In this document: piece after piece, positions 32,700 to 41,179 of the stretch
Layout of the letters: each line of letters begins with the position of its first letter
How positions within the stretch are numbered: position 1 is the first letter of the stretch
NCBI GenBank assembly: GCA_945952065.1
Contig: CAMFGY010000015.1
Coordinates: 1-64,000, forward strand
Direction of reading: 5' to 3'
DNA: 64,000 nucleotides
Source of the DNA: an uncultured Burkholderiales bacterium
GTDB taxonomy: Bacteria; Pseudomonadota; Gammaproteobacteria; Burkholderiales; Burkholderiaceae_C
Program-made: the position numbers and the translations under genes
The notes under the pieces: generated by a model
What the model saw: only the letters and a program-made list of their open reading frames with translations
The model's database searches: none
What the model was told of the DNA's origin: nothing

Positions 32700-33614
32700 T
32701 CAGCTGACCTGCGCTTTCACCAGCCCCAGCAACTGCCGAGCTTCTTCAGGACTGGCAATCGAGCGCCCCGCCTGCCGGGCGCAAGCGGCCAGAGCTTCGA
32801 TCAAAACCCCGTTGCCGCTGGCGCGCTCGCCCTTGGGCAGGTAGAAGGTGTCTTCCAGCCCGGTGCGCAACATGCCGCCCAGTTCCGCCGTCAGCTGATG
32901 CACCGGCCAGATCTCCTGGCGGCCGATCAAGGTGGTCTGCCAAACGGCCCCCGCCACCAGATAGCGCGGCAGCAAGCGCAGCAAATCGGCATCGACTGGC
33001 ATGCCCGAGGCCACGCCCATCACCAAGTTGTATTCGGGGCGACCCATCTCGGGCTTGAACATGCCGGACTTCACATACATGCCCACCGCCCGCACGATGC
33101 CCACATCAAAGCACTCAAACTCGGGGTGCACCCCGCACTCGCTCATCACGTCCAAAAAGGCCTGTACCTTGGACACCGGGTTGTCAAACACCATGGGCGG
33201 CCAAGCCCAGCGGCCATCGTCTTTGAGCTTCAGATAGTTCAGGCTGCCCGCATTGCAGGCCGCAATCTCGGGGCGCACGCGCCGGATGCAGGCGGCGGGG
33301 CCAGAGATGTCTGCGCCCATCACGCCGGTCGTCAAGTTGATGATGACGCCTGGGCAGGCCGCGCGTATCGCCGCGACCACCTGCTCGGCCACATCCGGGT
33401 CCCAGCTGGGCAAGTGGCCCAGGCCTTCTTCCTGCATGCGCAGATGCACATGCATGACGGAAGCGCCGGCATTGAAGGCATCGCGTGCCTCGGCCGCCAT
33501 CTGCGCGGGCGTCACCGGCACCGGGTGCTGCTTGGGGTTGGTCAACACCCCGGTCAGCGCGCAGCTGAGCACGGCTTTATCGCTGGGGGTGGGCATGGGC
33601 GGCTTGTTCATCAT
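32700..33614 (-). CDS. Beta-keto acid cleavage enzyme (BKACE, DUF849)
   Basis: A 304-residue zinc-dependent enzyme of the BKACE/Kce family, which condenses a beta-keto acid with acetyl-CoA, giving acetoacetate and a new CoA ester. Zinc ligands are recognisable in MHVHLR near residue 53. Further motifs are VIINLTTGVMG and PEFECFDVG. The start ATG 33614 overlaps the upstream carboxylase stop (TGATG) and has AAAAGGAGAG ahead. It is the last gene of the acyl-CoA operon. In place of an HMG-CoA-lyase-type enzyme it could carry out the terminal cleavage; the substrate is inferred from position only. Confidence 0.88.
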   Translation of the reverse strand: MMNKPPMPTPSDKAVLSCALTGVLTNPKQHPVPVTPAQMAAEARDAFNAGASVMHVHLRMQEEGLGHLPSWDPDVAEQVVAAIRAACPGVIINLTTGVMGADISGPAACIRRVRPEIAACNAGSLNYLKLKDDGRWAWPPMVFDNPVSKVQAFLDVMSECGVHPEFECFDVGIVRAVGMYVKSGMFKPEMGRPEYNLVMGVASGMPVDADLLRLLPRYLVAGAVWQTTLIGRQEIWPVHQLTAELGGMLRTGLEDTFYLPKGERASGNGVLIEALAACARQAGRSIASPEEARQLLGLVKAQVS

Positions 33615-35596
33615 CAAGAGCTCTCCTTTTCATCCAGGCTTTGCAACTCCACCAGCAAGTCGCCCGCCGCCACCGCGGCCTGCGGTGCGGCATGAAGGGC
33701 TTTGACGCGGGCGGCAGCGCCGGCTGTCAGCCACATCTCCATCTTCATGGCCTCCACGCTGAGCAAGGCCTGACCCTCTTGGACAAGATCGCCCACTTGC
33801 ACCAGCACTTGCGCCACCAAGCCCGCCACCGGCGAGCGCGCGCGCAGCGGGTCTCTGTCGCCCTCAGCGCTTGACGGGTAGGGCGAGACCTCGCTGAACA
33901 CATGGCAGGCCGCATCGCTCACCAGATGCAGCACCGGGCCCTGCGGGCTCTCCGTGAGGCGGCAGATCAGGCGGCGCTGCACCCCGTCAAGCCGCACCCG
34001 GGTCCAGCCGTCCGCCAGATCGGGCAACAGTTCCAACGGATGGGTGTGCCCCTCAGCCGTGATGCTCAACCCTGCGCCCGAAGCGGCCACGCGCAGGGTC
34101 CGCCGCTCGGTGCCCGCCTGCAGATGCATGGAAAAGGCCTGCAAGCTGAGCGGGCGCTGCCGCATCGGCCCAGCCGCCAAGGCCAGCAAGCCGGCCGCGA
34201 GCAGCCAGTCGCAGGGCGCAGGCGCCGGACGCTGCAGCAGCGGTGCCCCAGCCTGGGCCCAGGCGTCCAAGCTACCGGTGTTCATGCGCGCCTGGGCAAA
34301 GTCTGGGTGCCGCAACAGATCCCGTAGAAAACGCCCGTTATTGCGCAAGCCCAGCAGCGGTAGGTCTTCGAGGGCCGCACAGAGGCGGCGTCGCGCATCA
34401 TCCCGGTCGCGCCCATGCACGATCAGCTTGGCCACCATGGCGTCATAAAAAGGCGAGACCTCGTCGCCCTCTTGAATGCCCGCATCCAAGCGCACCCCCG
34501 GGGCCAAGCGCAGCGGCGCCCAAGCGAGGATGCGCCCGGTCTGCGGCGCAAAGCCTTCGTACGGGTCTTCGGCATACAAGCGGGCCTCGATGGCGTGGCC
34601 GCTGAACTGCAGCTGCGCCTGGGTCAGCGGCAGTCGCTCTCCGGCCGCCACCCGCAACTGCCACTCCACCAGATCGAGGCCGGTGATGGCCTCGGTGACC
34701 GGATGCTCCACCTGCAGCCGGGTGTTCATCTCCAGAAAAAAATGCTTGAGTTCAGCGTCAACGATGAACTCCACCGTGCCCGCGCCCACATAGCCCACGG
34801 CAAGCGCGGCGGCCACCGCATCGCGGCCCATGGCTTCGCGCATGGCGGGGCTGACAATGGGCGACGGCGCTTCTTCAATCACCTTTTGACGGCGCCGCTG
34901 CGCGGTGCAATCGCGCTCGCCCAGATGCAAGGCCTGGCCATGGCGGTCGGCAAAGATCTGCACCTCGATATGCCGCCCGCCCTCGATCAAACGCTCCAGC
35001 ATCAGGCGACCATCGCCGAAAGCGCTCTCGGCCTCGCGGCGTGCGGCCGTGATGGCGGGGCCCAAGTCCTCGGCCTGCAGGGCCAAGCGCATGCCGCGCC
35101 CGCCGCCGCCCGCCACCGCCTTGACCAGCAAAGGAAAGCCCAGCGCCTGAGCCTCGCGCAGCAGGCTGGCCTCGTCTTGCTGCTCGCCCAGATAGCCCGG
35201 CGCGCAAGGCACACCGGCCGCGCGCATGCGGCGCTTGGCATCGGCCTTGTTGCCCATGGCTTCGATGCTGGCGGCCGAAGGGCCGATGAAAACCAAGCCC
35301 GCATCAAGGCAGGCCTGCGCAAAGTCGGCCCGCTCCGACAAAAAGCCATAGCCCGGGTGCACCGCATCCGCGCCGGTGGCCCGCGCGGCGGCCAGCAGCG
35401 CCGCGATGTTCAGATAGGACTGGGCCGCAGGTGCCGGGCCAATGCACACCGCCTCATCGGCCTCGCGCACATGCAGGGCGCCGGCATCGGCTTCGCTGTA
35501 AACCGCCACACAGCGGTAGCCGAGCCGGCGTGCGCTGCGCATCACCCGACAGGCGATCTCGCCGCGGTTGGCGATCAAGATCTTGCTGAAGCTCAT
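33614..35596 (-). CDS. Acyl-CoA carboxylase alpha subunit (biotin carboxylase + BCCP; AtuF/LiuD type)
   Basis: A 660-residue biotin-dependent carboxylase subunit. Biotin carboxylase part (about 1-445): ILIANRGEIACRV opening, GGGGRGMRL ATP loop, ERDCTAQRRRQKVIEEAPS, EMNTRLQVEHPVTE. The BT linker domain follows, then a C-terminal BCCP domain with the biotinyl lysine in VEAMKMEMW at residue 618. The partner beta subunit is two genes upstream. The gene order (beta, dehydrogenase, hydratase, alpha) matches atuCDEF geranyl-CoA carboxylase clusters more than liu. ATG overlaps the hydratase stop (ATGA). A longer frame (to 35608) adds only four residues. Confidence 0.9.
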   Translation of the reverse strand: MSFSKILIANRGEIACRVMRSARRLGYRCVAVYSEADAGALHVREADEAVCIGPAPAAQSYLNIAALLAAARATGADAVHPGYGFLSERADFAQACLDAGLVFIGPSAASIEAMGNKADAKRRMRAAGVPCAPGYLGEQQDEASLLREAQALGFPLLVKAVAGGGGRGMRLALQAEDLGPAITAARREAESAFGDGRLMLERLIEGGRHIEVQIFADRHGQALHLGERDCTAQRRRQKVIEEAPSPIVSPAMREAMGRDAVAAALAVGYVGAGTVEFIVDAELKHFFLEMNTRLQVEHPVTEAITGLDLVEWQLRVAAGERLPLTQAQLQFSGHAIEARLYAEDPYEGFAPQTGRILAWAPLRLAPGVRLDAGIQEGDEVSPFYDAMVAKLIVHGRDRDDARRRLCAALEDLPLLGLRNNGRFLRDLLRHPDFAQARMNTGSLDAWAQAGAPLLQRPAPAPCDWLLAAGLLALAAGPMRQRPLSLQAFSMHLQAGTERRTLRVAASGAGLSITAEGHTHPLELLPDLADGWTRVRLDGVQRRLICRLTESPQGPVLHLVSDAACHVFSEVSPYPSSAEGDRDPLRARSPVAGLVAQVLVQVGDLVQEGQALLSVEAMKMEMWLTAGAAARVKALHAAPQAAVAAGDLLVELQSLDEKESS

Positions 35597-36399
35597 GCCG
35601 AAGCCCACCGTGGTTTGCGTTGCTCAACAAAGGCCATCACGCCCTCTTGCCCCTCGGGCCCAGCGGCCGCATGCGCAAAGGCAGCGGCCGCCTCTTCCAC
35701 CAAAGAGGCAGCTTCATGGTGACAAGCACGCGCCATCAAGCGCTTGGTGGCCGCCAGCGCTTGCGGGGCGCATTGCAAGATGCCGCTCAAATGACGGGTC
35801 AGGGCCACCTCCAAGCCGGCGCCAGCATGCAGCTCATGCACCAGGCCCAGTTGCAAGGCCTGATGCGCGTCGAGCCGCCCACCGCAGACCGCTAAGCGGC
35901 GCGCTTGGGAGTAGCCCAGGCGCTCCACCAAGAAAGGCGCGATCTGCGCCGGCACCAGGCCCAGCGAGGTCTCCGGCAAGCGAAAGCTCCCCGTCTCGCT
36001 GGCCAGGACCAGATCCGCGACACAGGCCAGGCCAAAGCCGCCGCCCATGACCGAACCCTCCAGCACCGCCACCACCGCCAAGGGACTGCGCGCGAATGCC
36101 CCACACAAATGGCCGAAGGCCGCATTCATCTGCTGCAGCACCGCCGGGCCTTCTTCGCCCATGCGTTGCCGCGCCTGCGCAATGTCTTTCAGATCAGCGC
36201 CGGCGCAAAAATGCCCACCCGCGCCGCGCAGCACCAGTACACGGGTTTCGCCGCCCTCTTCGGCATCGGCCAAGGCGACGCGCAATTCGGCCACCATGTC
36301 CAGCGAGAGCGCATTGCGCACCTCGGGGCGGTTCAGGGTCAGATGCAAGACGCCGGTGGGCTCGCGACGCAGGTCCAGCGTTTGGTAGTGTTGCAGCAT
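35593..36399 (-). CDS. Enoyl-CoA hydratase/isomerase family protein (AtuE/LiuC type)
   Basis: A 268-residue crotonase-fold enzyme. The oxyanion-hole motifs are GGHFCAGADLKDI and the catalytic region EGSVMGGGFGLACVADLVLA, then SFRLPETSLGLVPAQIAPFL. In the carboxylase operon it would hydrate the carboxylated enoyl-CoA (isohexenylglutaconyl-CoA or 3-methylglutaconyl-CoA). The ATG at 36399 (MLQHYQ) has GGAGG 8 nt upstream; a TTG at 36414 is a weaker alternative. Overlaps the downstream alpha-subunit gene by 4 bp. Confidence 0.9.
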   Translation of the reverse strand: MLQHYQTLDLRREPTGVLHLTLNRPEVRNALSLDMVAELRVALADAEEGGETRVLVLRGAGGHFCAGADLKDIAQARQRMGEEGPAVLQQMNAAFGHLCGAFARSPLAVVAVLEGSVMGGGFGLACVADLVLASETGSFRLPETSLGLVPAQIAPFLVERLGYSQARRLAVCGGRLDAHQALQLGLVHELHAGAGLEVALTRHLSGILQCAPQALAATKRLMARACHHEAASLVEEAAAAFAHAAAGPEGQEGVMAFVEQRKPRWASA

Positions 36400-36415
36400 G
36401 GCCTTGCCCTCCAAC

Positions 36416-37570
36416 TCAATGGCTAGCCTTGGGCAAGGTGCCCTCGAGTTTGCAGATGATGCCTAGCATCACCTCGTCAGCGCCACCGCCGATGGACACC
36501 AAGCGGCCATCGCGGAAGGCTTGGCTGATGGGGTTGTCGCGGGTGAAGCCCATGCCACCCCAATATTGCAGGCAGCTGTCGGCCACTTCGCGGATCAAGC
36601 GGCCGCATTTGAGCTTGGCCATGGAGGCCAGCTTCATCACATCTTTGCCGGCCACATACTGCTCCACCGCGGCATAGGTCAGCGCCCGCAAGGCCTCCAC
36701 CTCGGTGCGCAACTCGGCCAGGCGGAAGTGCACCACCTGGTTGTCGAGAATGCTTTTGCCAAAGGCCTTGCGCTCGCGGGTGTAGTCGATGGTGAGGTCG
36801 ATCAGGCGGTCCAGGTTTTTCAGCGAGGAAGCCGCGCCCCAGAGCCGCTCTTCTTGGAACTGCATCATCTGGAACATAAAGCCCAGACCCTCTTGGCCGA
36901 TCAGATTGCGCTTGGGCACCCGCACATGGTCAAAAAAGAGTTGAGCGGTGTCGGAGGCGTCCATGCCGATCTTGTGAATCTTCTGGCGGCTGACGCCGGT
37001 GGCATCCAAGGGCACGATGATCAGGCTTTTGTTCTTGTGCACCGGGCCTTCGCTGGTGTTGGCCAAGAGGCAGCACCAGTCGGCTTGCATGCCGTTGGTG
37101 ATCCACATCTTGCCGCCGTTGATCACATAGTCGCTGCCTTCGCTGCGCGCCGTGGTCTTGATGGCGGCCACATCCGAGCCGCCGCCCACCTCGCTGACGC
37201 CGATGCAGCCGACCAGATCGCCGGCAATCGAAGGCGCCAAGAACTCATGCCGCAAGGCGTCGCTGCCAAAGCGCGCCAGCGCCGGGGTGCACATATCGGT
37301 GTGCACGCCAATGCCCATGGGCACGCCAGCGCAGGCGCAGGTGCCCAGGGCCTCGGCCATCACCATCGAGTAGCTGAAATCCAGCCCGGCACCGCCGAAT
37401 TCCTCGGGGTACTTCAGGCCCAAAAGGCCCAGATTGCCGAGCTTTTTGAAGACCTCATGGGCCGGAAATTGCTCGGCTTTTTCCCACGCGGGCACATAGG
37501 GGTTCAGCTCTTTTTCGACAAACTTGGCCACCGTGTCGTAGAGGGCGCGGTGTTCTGGACTCAGGTTCAT
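36416..37570 (-). CDS. Acyl-CoA dehydrogenase (AtuD/isovaleryl-CoA dehydrogenase-like)
   Basis: A 384-residue FAD-dependent dehydrogenase. Signatures: VSEVGGGSDVAAIKTTA, WITNGMQADWCCLLANT, YTRERKAFGKSI and SIGGGADEVMLGI. The Glu of the MCAD-type C-terminal catalytic base is absent (GGGADE), as in isovaleryl-CoA dehydrogenase. There the base lies in the internal ERL segment, and here QEERLWGA provides it. Position after the carboxylase beta gene matches citronellyl-CoA dehydrogenase AtuD. Substrate (citronellyl- versus isovaleryl-CoA) is not decided by sequence alone. Confidence 0.9.
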   Translation of the reverse strand: MNLSPEHRALYDTVAKFVEKELNPYVPAWEKAEQFPAHEVFKKLGNLGLLGLKYPEEFGGAGLDFSYSMVMAEALGTCACAGVPMGIGVHTDMCTPALARFGSDALRHEFLAPSIAGDLVGCIGVSEVGGGSDVAAIKTTARSEGSDYVINGGKMWITNGMQADWCCLLANTSEGPVHKNKSLIIVPLDATGVSRQKIHKIGMDASDTAQLFFDHVRVPKRNLIGQEGLGFMFQMMQFQEERLWGAASSLKNLDRLIDLTIDYTRERKAFGKSILDNQVVHFRLAELRTEVEALRALTYAAVEQYVAGKDVMKLASMAKLKCGRLIREVADSCLQYWGGMGFTRDNPISQAFRDGRLVSIGGGADEVMLGIICKLEGTLPKASH

Positions 37571-37616
37571 GGGAGGGTCTCCGTGCTGATGGTCTGCTCA
37601 ATCCGCGCCGCCGGCC

Positions 37617-39227
37617 TCAAAGCCGCGCTACGCCAAAGCTATTGCCCTGCAAGCGCCGCTGCTCGGCCTCACGCGCCAGGCTCAGGGCCAGGGCCAAAAC
37701 GCGCCGGCTGTCGCGCGGGTCGATCACGCCGTCATCCCAGAGCCGGGCGGTGCCAAAAAGCACGCTGGACTCGCGGTCGATGCGGGCGCGCAACTGCTCG
37801 CTCATGGCCGACAAGGCTTCATCGTTGACCTCCGCACCCATGCGCTCCAGCTTGGCGCGGTTGACGATGTCCATCACCTTGGCGGCCTGTGCGCCGCCCA
37901 TCACCGCGGTGCGAGCGCTGGGCCAAGAGAAGATGAAGCGGGGGTCAAAGCCACGCCCGCACATGCCGTAGTTGCCAGCGCCGAAGGAGCCGCCCAGCAC
38001 CAAGGTGAACTTGGGCACGCGTGCATTCGCCACCGCTTGGATCATCTTGGCCCCATGCTTGATGGCGCCGCCGCGCTCGGCTGCCTTGCCCACCATATAG
38101 CCGGTGGTGTTTTGCAAGAACACCAGCGGGGTCGTGCTTTGGTCGCAGAGCTGGATGAACTGCGCGGCCTTGGTCGAGCCCTGCGGCTGGATCGGGCCGT
38201 TATTGCCAATCAGGCCAACGCGCTGGCCTTCGATGCGCGCATGGCCGCAGACGGTCTCGGCCGCGTACTCGGCCTTGAACTCCAAAAAGTCCGATCCATC
38301 GACCAAGCGGGCGATCACCTCGCGCACGTCATAAGGCTCGCGCTCGTCATGCGGCACCACACCAAGCAATTCTTCGCAGGGGTAAAGCGGCGGCGCGGCC
38401 GGCTCGGGCGGCTTGACCTCATCCCAATTCAGCTGGCCCAGCAACTCGCGGGTGAGTGCCATCGCATGGGCATCGTCCTCGCTCAAGTACTCGCCCAGGC
38501 CGGTGATGCGCGCATGGGTGTCGCTGCCGCCGAGTTCGTCTTCGCTGGCCTCTTCGCCGATGGCAGCCTTCACTAAAGGGGGGCCGGCCAAATAGATGCT
38601 GGAGCGGTTTTTCACCAGCACCACATAGTCCGACAAGCCCGGCAGATAAGCACCTCCGGCCGTGCTGGCGCCATGCACCACGGCAATTTGCGGCAGGCCC
38701 AGGGCCGAGAGCCGCGCCTGGTTGGCAAAGCTGCGGCCACCTTCCACAAACATCTCGCTCTGGTACATCAGATTGGCGCCGCCGCTCTCCACCAAATAAA
38801 TCAGCGGCAGCTTGTTTTCGCGCGCAATCTCCTGGGCGCGCAGCGCCTTCTTCAGACCCATGGGTGCCACGGTGCCGCCTTTGATGGCGCTGTCGCTGGC
38901 GGAAATCATCACCCGCTTGCCGGCCACCACGCCGATGCCAACGATGGAGCCACCGCCCAGCACGGCCTTTTTGCCATCGTCATCATGCATGCCCAAACCG
39001 GCCAGCGACGAAAGCTCCAGAAAGCCCGAGTTGCGGTCCAGCAAGCGCGCCACGCGCTCGCGCGGCAAGAGCTGACCGCGCGCCTCGAACTTGGCGCGCT
39101 TGCTCTCCGACTCGGCCAGCACCTTGGCCTCCAGCGCGCGGATTTCAGCCAGGCGCTCACTCATGCGCTGCGCATTGGCGGCAAAGGCCGCCGAGCGCGG
39201 ATTGATGCGGCTGTGGATCACGCTCAT
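37617..39227 (-). CDS. Acyl-CoA carboxylase beta subunit (carboxyltransferase; AtuC-like)
   Basis: A 536-residue carboxyltransferase. Crotonase-like motifs: LVESGGANLMYQSEMF, GASTAGGAYLPGLSDYVV, AGPPLVKAAIGEEASEDELGG, GGSFGAGNYGMCGRGFDPRF. Compared with methylcrotonyl-CoA carboxylase (GGANLPRQ..VFPDR), the GGANLMYQ..FVEGG segment in the substrate pocket is different and resembles geranyl-CoA carboxylase AtuC, which takes a longer branched substrate. Start overlaps the SDR stop (ATGA). With the alpha subunit at 33614-35596 it would form the holoenzyme. Confidence 0.88.
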   Translation of the reverse strand: MSVIHSRINPRSAAFAANAQRMSERLAEIRALEAKVLAESESKRAKFEARGQLLPRERVARLLDRNSGFLELSSLAGLGMHDDDGKKAVLGGGSIVGIGVVAGKRVMISASDSAIKGGTVAPMGLKKALRAQEIARENKLPLIYLVESGGANLMYQSEMFVEGGRSFANQARLSALGLPQIAVVHGASTAGGAYLPGLSDYVVLVKNRSSIYLAGPPLVKAAIGEEASEDELGGSDTHARITGLGEYLSEDDAHAMALTRELLGQLNWDEVKPPEPAAPPLYPCEELLGVVPHDEREPYDVREVIARLVDGSDFLEFKAEYAAETVCGHARIEGQRVGLIGNNGPIQPQGSTKAAQFIQLCDQSTTPLVFLQNTTGYMVGKAAERGGAIKHGAKMIQAVANARVPKFTLVLGGSFGAGNYGMCGRGFDPRFIFSWPSARTAVMGGAQAAKVMDIVNRAKLERMGAEVNDEALSAMSEQLRARIDRESSVLFGTARLWDDGVIDPRDSRRVLALALSLAREAEQRRLQGNSFGVARL

Positions 39228-40147
39228 TTCAGCACCTCAGGCACAGCCGCGCGATGGAAGCCCTCAAATGCCGGCGCGCCCGCGTGGTCGATGGACGGAA
39301 ACATCGGATTGCCCAGCGACGCGCCGCCATCGATTTGCAAGGTCACGCCGGTGATGAAGCCCGCCGCCGGTGAGAGCAAAAACACAATGGCCGCGCTGAT
39401 CTCGGCCTCCGTCGCCAGTCGACGCAGCGGCACATGGTCTTTGAGCTTGCGAATCATCGGTTTGATGGCGTCGCCATAACTGTCCATCCCGCTGGAAGCC
39501 ACCCAACCCGGCGCCACCGCATTGACGCGCACCCCGGCGTGCGCCCATTCGAAGCTGGCACTCATGGTGAGATTGCTCATGCCCGCACGCGCCGCGCCGC
39601 TGTGCGCCATGCCGGGCATGCCGTTGCGGAAGTCGGCCGTCATATTGACGATGGCGCCGCGCCCCTGGCCCTGCATGCTTTGAGTGAAGACCTCGCGCAT
39701 CATCAAAAAGCCGCCGGTCAGGTTGTTGGCCACCACCGCCTCAAAGCCGCGCTTGCTGATCATCATCAGCGGTGCCGGAAACTGCCCGCCTGCGTTATTG
39801 ACCAGGCCATGGATCGGCCCATGCTCTCGAATCACACTCGCCACCTGGGCCTTGACCGCTTCATCGTCACGGATGTCAAAAGCGCGCCAAGCGCATTGCC
39901 CGCCGTCCGCCAGGATCTCGGCCGCCACGGTCTTGAGCTTGTCTTCGCTGCGCCCCGAGATCAGCACCTTGGCACCCAAGGCAGCCAATTCATGCGCCAC
40001 GCAGCGCCCAATTCCGGAGCCGCCACCGGTCACCCAGATCAGCTGACCCGCAAACAAGCCGAGGCGAAACACCGAGCGATAGTGAGACGAAAAAGGCTCA
40101 GGGGACGGAGAAGGCTCGGCCTTCGGAACAGCGGCAACCTCACTCAT
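39224..40147 (-). CDS. Short-chain dehydrogenase/reductase, first gene of the atu-like operon
   Basis: A 307-residue classical-fold SDR. The cofactor motif GGGSGIGR (TGGGSGIG) is near residue 41, NNAG is present as VNNAGG, and the C-terminus is long. The canonical active-site YxxxK appears as SGAARAG (HSGAARAGMSNL), with the Tyr replaced by Gly or Ala. This is as in 2,4-dienoyl-CoA reductase-type and PhaB-unlike members, so activity may be on a CoA-thioester or the Tyr may be absent. The operon context suggests oxidation of a terpenoid alcohol or a beta-hydroxyacyl-CoA. It is divergent from the SCP2 gene. Confidence 0.85.
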   Translation of the reverse strand: MSEVAAVPKAEPSPSPEPFSSHYRSVFRLGLFAGQLIWVTGGGSGIGRCVAHELAALGAKVLISGRSEDKLKTVAAEILADGGQCAWRAFDIRDDEAVKAQVASVIREHGPIHGLVNNAGGQFPAPLMMISKRGFEAVVANNLTGGFLMMREVFTQSMQGQGRGAIVNMTADFRNGMPGMAHSGAARAGMSNLTMSASFEWAHAGVRVNAVAPGWVASSGMDSYGDAIKPMIRKLKDHVPLRRLATEAEISAAIVFLLSPAAGFITGVTLQIDGGASLGNPMFPSIDHAGAPAFEGFHRAAVPEVLK

Positions 40148-40226
40148 GGGGCAAGCTCCTGCGCGGCATCAATCCGGTCGATGGGTGAGCGCCACACCAG
40201 GACACATCACCTCTTGGTCCGACAGC

Positions 40227-40265
40227 TTCCGTTAACGTCACCCCAATTGCCTATCGGTAATTACC
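40227..40265. promoter_or_regulatory. Two palindromes in the divergent promoter region of the acyl-CoA operons
   Basis: TTCCGTTAACGTCA at 40227-40240 is centred on the perfect 8-bp palindrome CGTTAACG. GGTAATTACC at 40256-40265 is a perfect 10-bp palindrome. They sit in the 219-bp gap between the divergent SDR and SCP2 genes, and a MerR-family regulator is the second gene on the plus side. The first palindrome has the look of a LiuR/MerR-type operator. Binding by this MerR protein is inference. Confidence 0.5.
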
Positions 40266-40366
40266 ATGAAGCCTCGGGCAGTCTTTGTGCGTAGCATGCC
40301 TGCACGACCTTGGCGCTCAGCCTCAGACCCAAGGCCTTCCCCGACCTTCATCCACAGGAGAGACCC

Positions 40367-40663
40367 ATGGACATGCAAGCCGCCACCGCCGCACTGCGCG
40401 CCAAAGTTGGCGAAGACAGCGGCCTCAACGCTATCCTCAAATTCGACTGCGGCGCCGATGGCGTGGCGGTGATCGATGGCAAGAACGTGCCCAATACCGT
40501 CAGCAACCAAGACCGCGAGGCCGACTGCACCGTGGCCATTTCTCTGGAAAACCTCAGCGCCCTGCTGAGCGGCGAACTCAACCCCATGAACGGCTTCATG
40601 ATGGGCAAGTTCAAAGTCTCCGGCGATATGAGTGTGGCCATGAAGCTGCAGCGCGTGGTCTGA
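40367..40663 (+). CDS. SCP2 sterol-binding domain protein
   Basis: A 98-residue protein made of a single SCP2 domain (lipid/CoA-ester carrier fold): the FDCGADGVAVIDGK loop, ADCTVAISLENLSALLSGEL and FMMGKFKVSGDMSVAMKLQ. Bacterial SCP2 proteins accompany fatty acyl-CoA or steroid catabolism and may carry hydrophobic CoA esters. AGGAG precedes the ATG. First gene of the plus-strand operon leading to MerR, acyl-CoA dehydrogenase, thiolase and hydratase/dehydrogenase. Confidence 0.9.
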   Translation: MDMQAATAALRAKVGEDSGLNAILKFDCGADGVAVIDGKNVPNTVSNQDREADCTVAISLENLSALLSGELNPMNGFMMGKFKVSGDMSVAMKLQRVV

Positions 40664-40680
40664 ACCGAGGCGCACTGAGC

Positions 40681-41175
40681 ATGGATCGCAAGGTCAATCT
40701 CATGAGCAACGGCAGCAGCCTCGGCCATGGCAGCGCCGCCCGCACCGCCGCCGCGCGCGAGGTGCTCCATCAAAGCGCGGCCGGCGGGCCGGTCGAAGCC
40801 TTGTTTGGCATCACCGAGCTGTGCGCCGAGTTTGATCTCTCGGCCCGCGCCATTCGCTTTTACGAAGACAAAGGCCTTTTGCAGCCCCGGCGTGTCAACG
40901 GGGCGCGCGTCTACACGCAGCGTGATCGCACGCGCTTGAAACTGATTCTGCGCGCCAAAGCCCTGGGTTCCTCGCTGGCTGAGATCAAGCAGTTCTTAGA
41001 TCTCTACGGCACCCACGGCGAAGGCCGCACCAAGCAATTGCAGTTCACCCTGGAGCGCACCGATCAAGCGATCGCCGAGCTGGAGCAAAAGCGCGCCCAT
41101 ATCGAGGCCACCTTGGCCGAACTGCGCCTGATCAACACATCGGTGCGCCAGCAACTGGCCGCCCGGGAGAAGTAA
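40681..41175 (+). CDS. MerR-family transcriptional regulator
   Basis: A 164-residue regulator. The MerR helix-turn-helix opens GITELCAEFDLSARAIRFYEDKG and continues VNGARVYTQRDRTRLKLILRAK; an effector-lacking coiled coil follows (LEQKRAHIEATLAELRLIN). No metal-binding cysteine pair is present, so it is not a metal sensor. Acyl-CoA catabolism operons in beta- and gammaproteobacteria commonly have such MerR proteins (LiuR type). It is 5 bp upstream of the acyl-CoA dehydrogenase gene. The ATG at 40702 is an alternative start. Confidence 0.88.
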   Translation: MDRKVNLMSNGSSLGHGSAARTAAAREVLHQSAAGGPVEALFGITELCAEFDLSARAIRFYEDKGLLQPRRVNGARVYTQRDRTRLKLILRAKALGSSLAEIKQFLDLYGTHGEGRTKQLQFTLERTDQAIAELEQKRAHIEATLAELRLINTSVRQQLAAREK

Positions 41176-41179
41176 ACCC

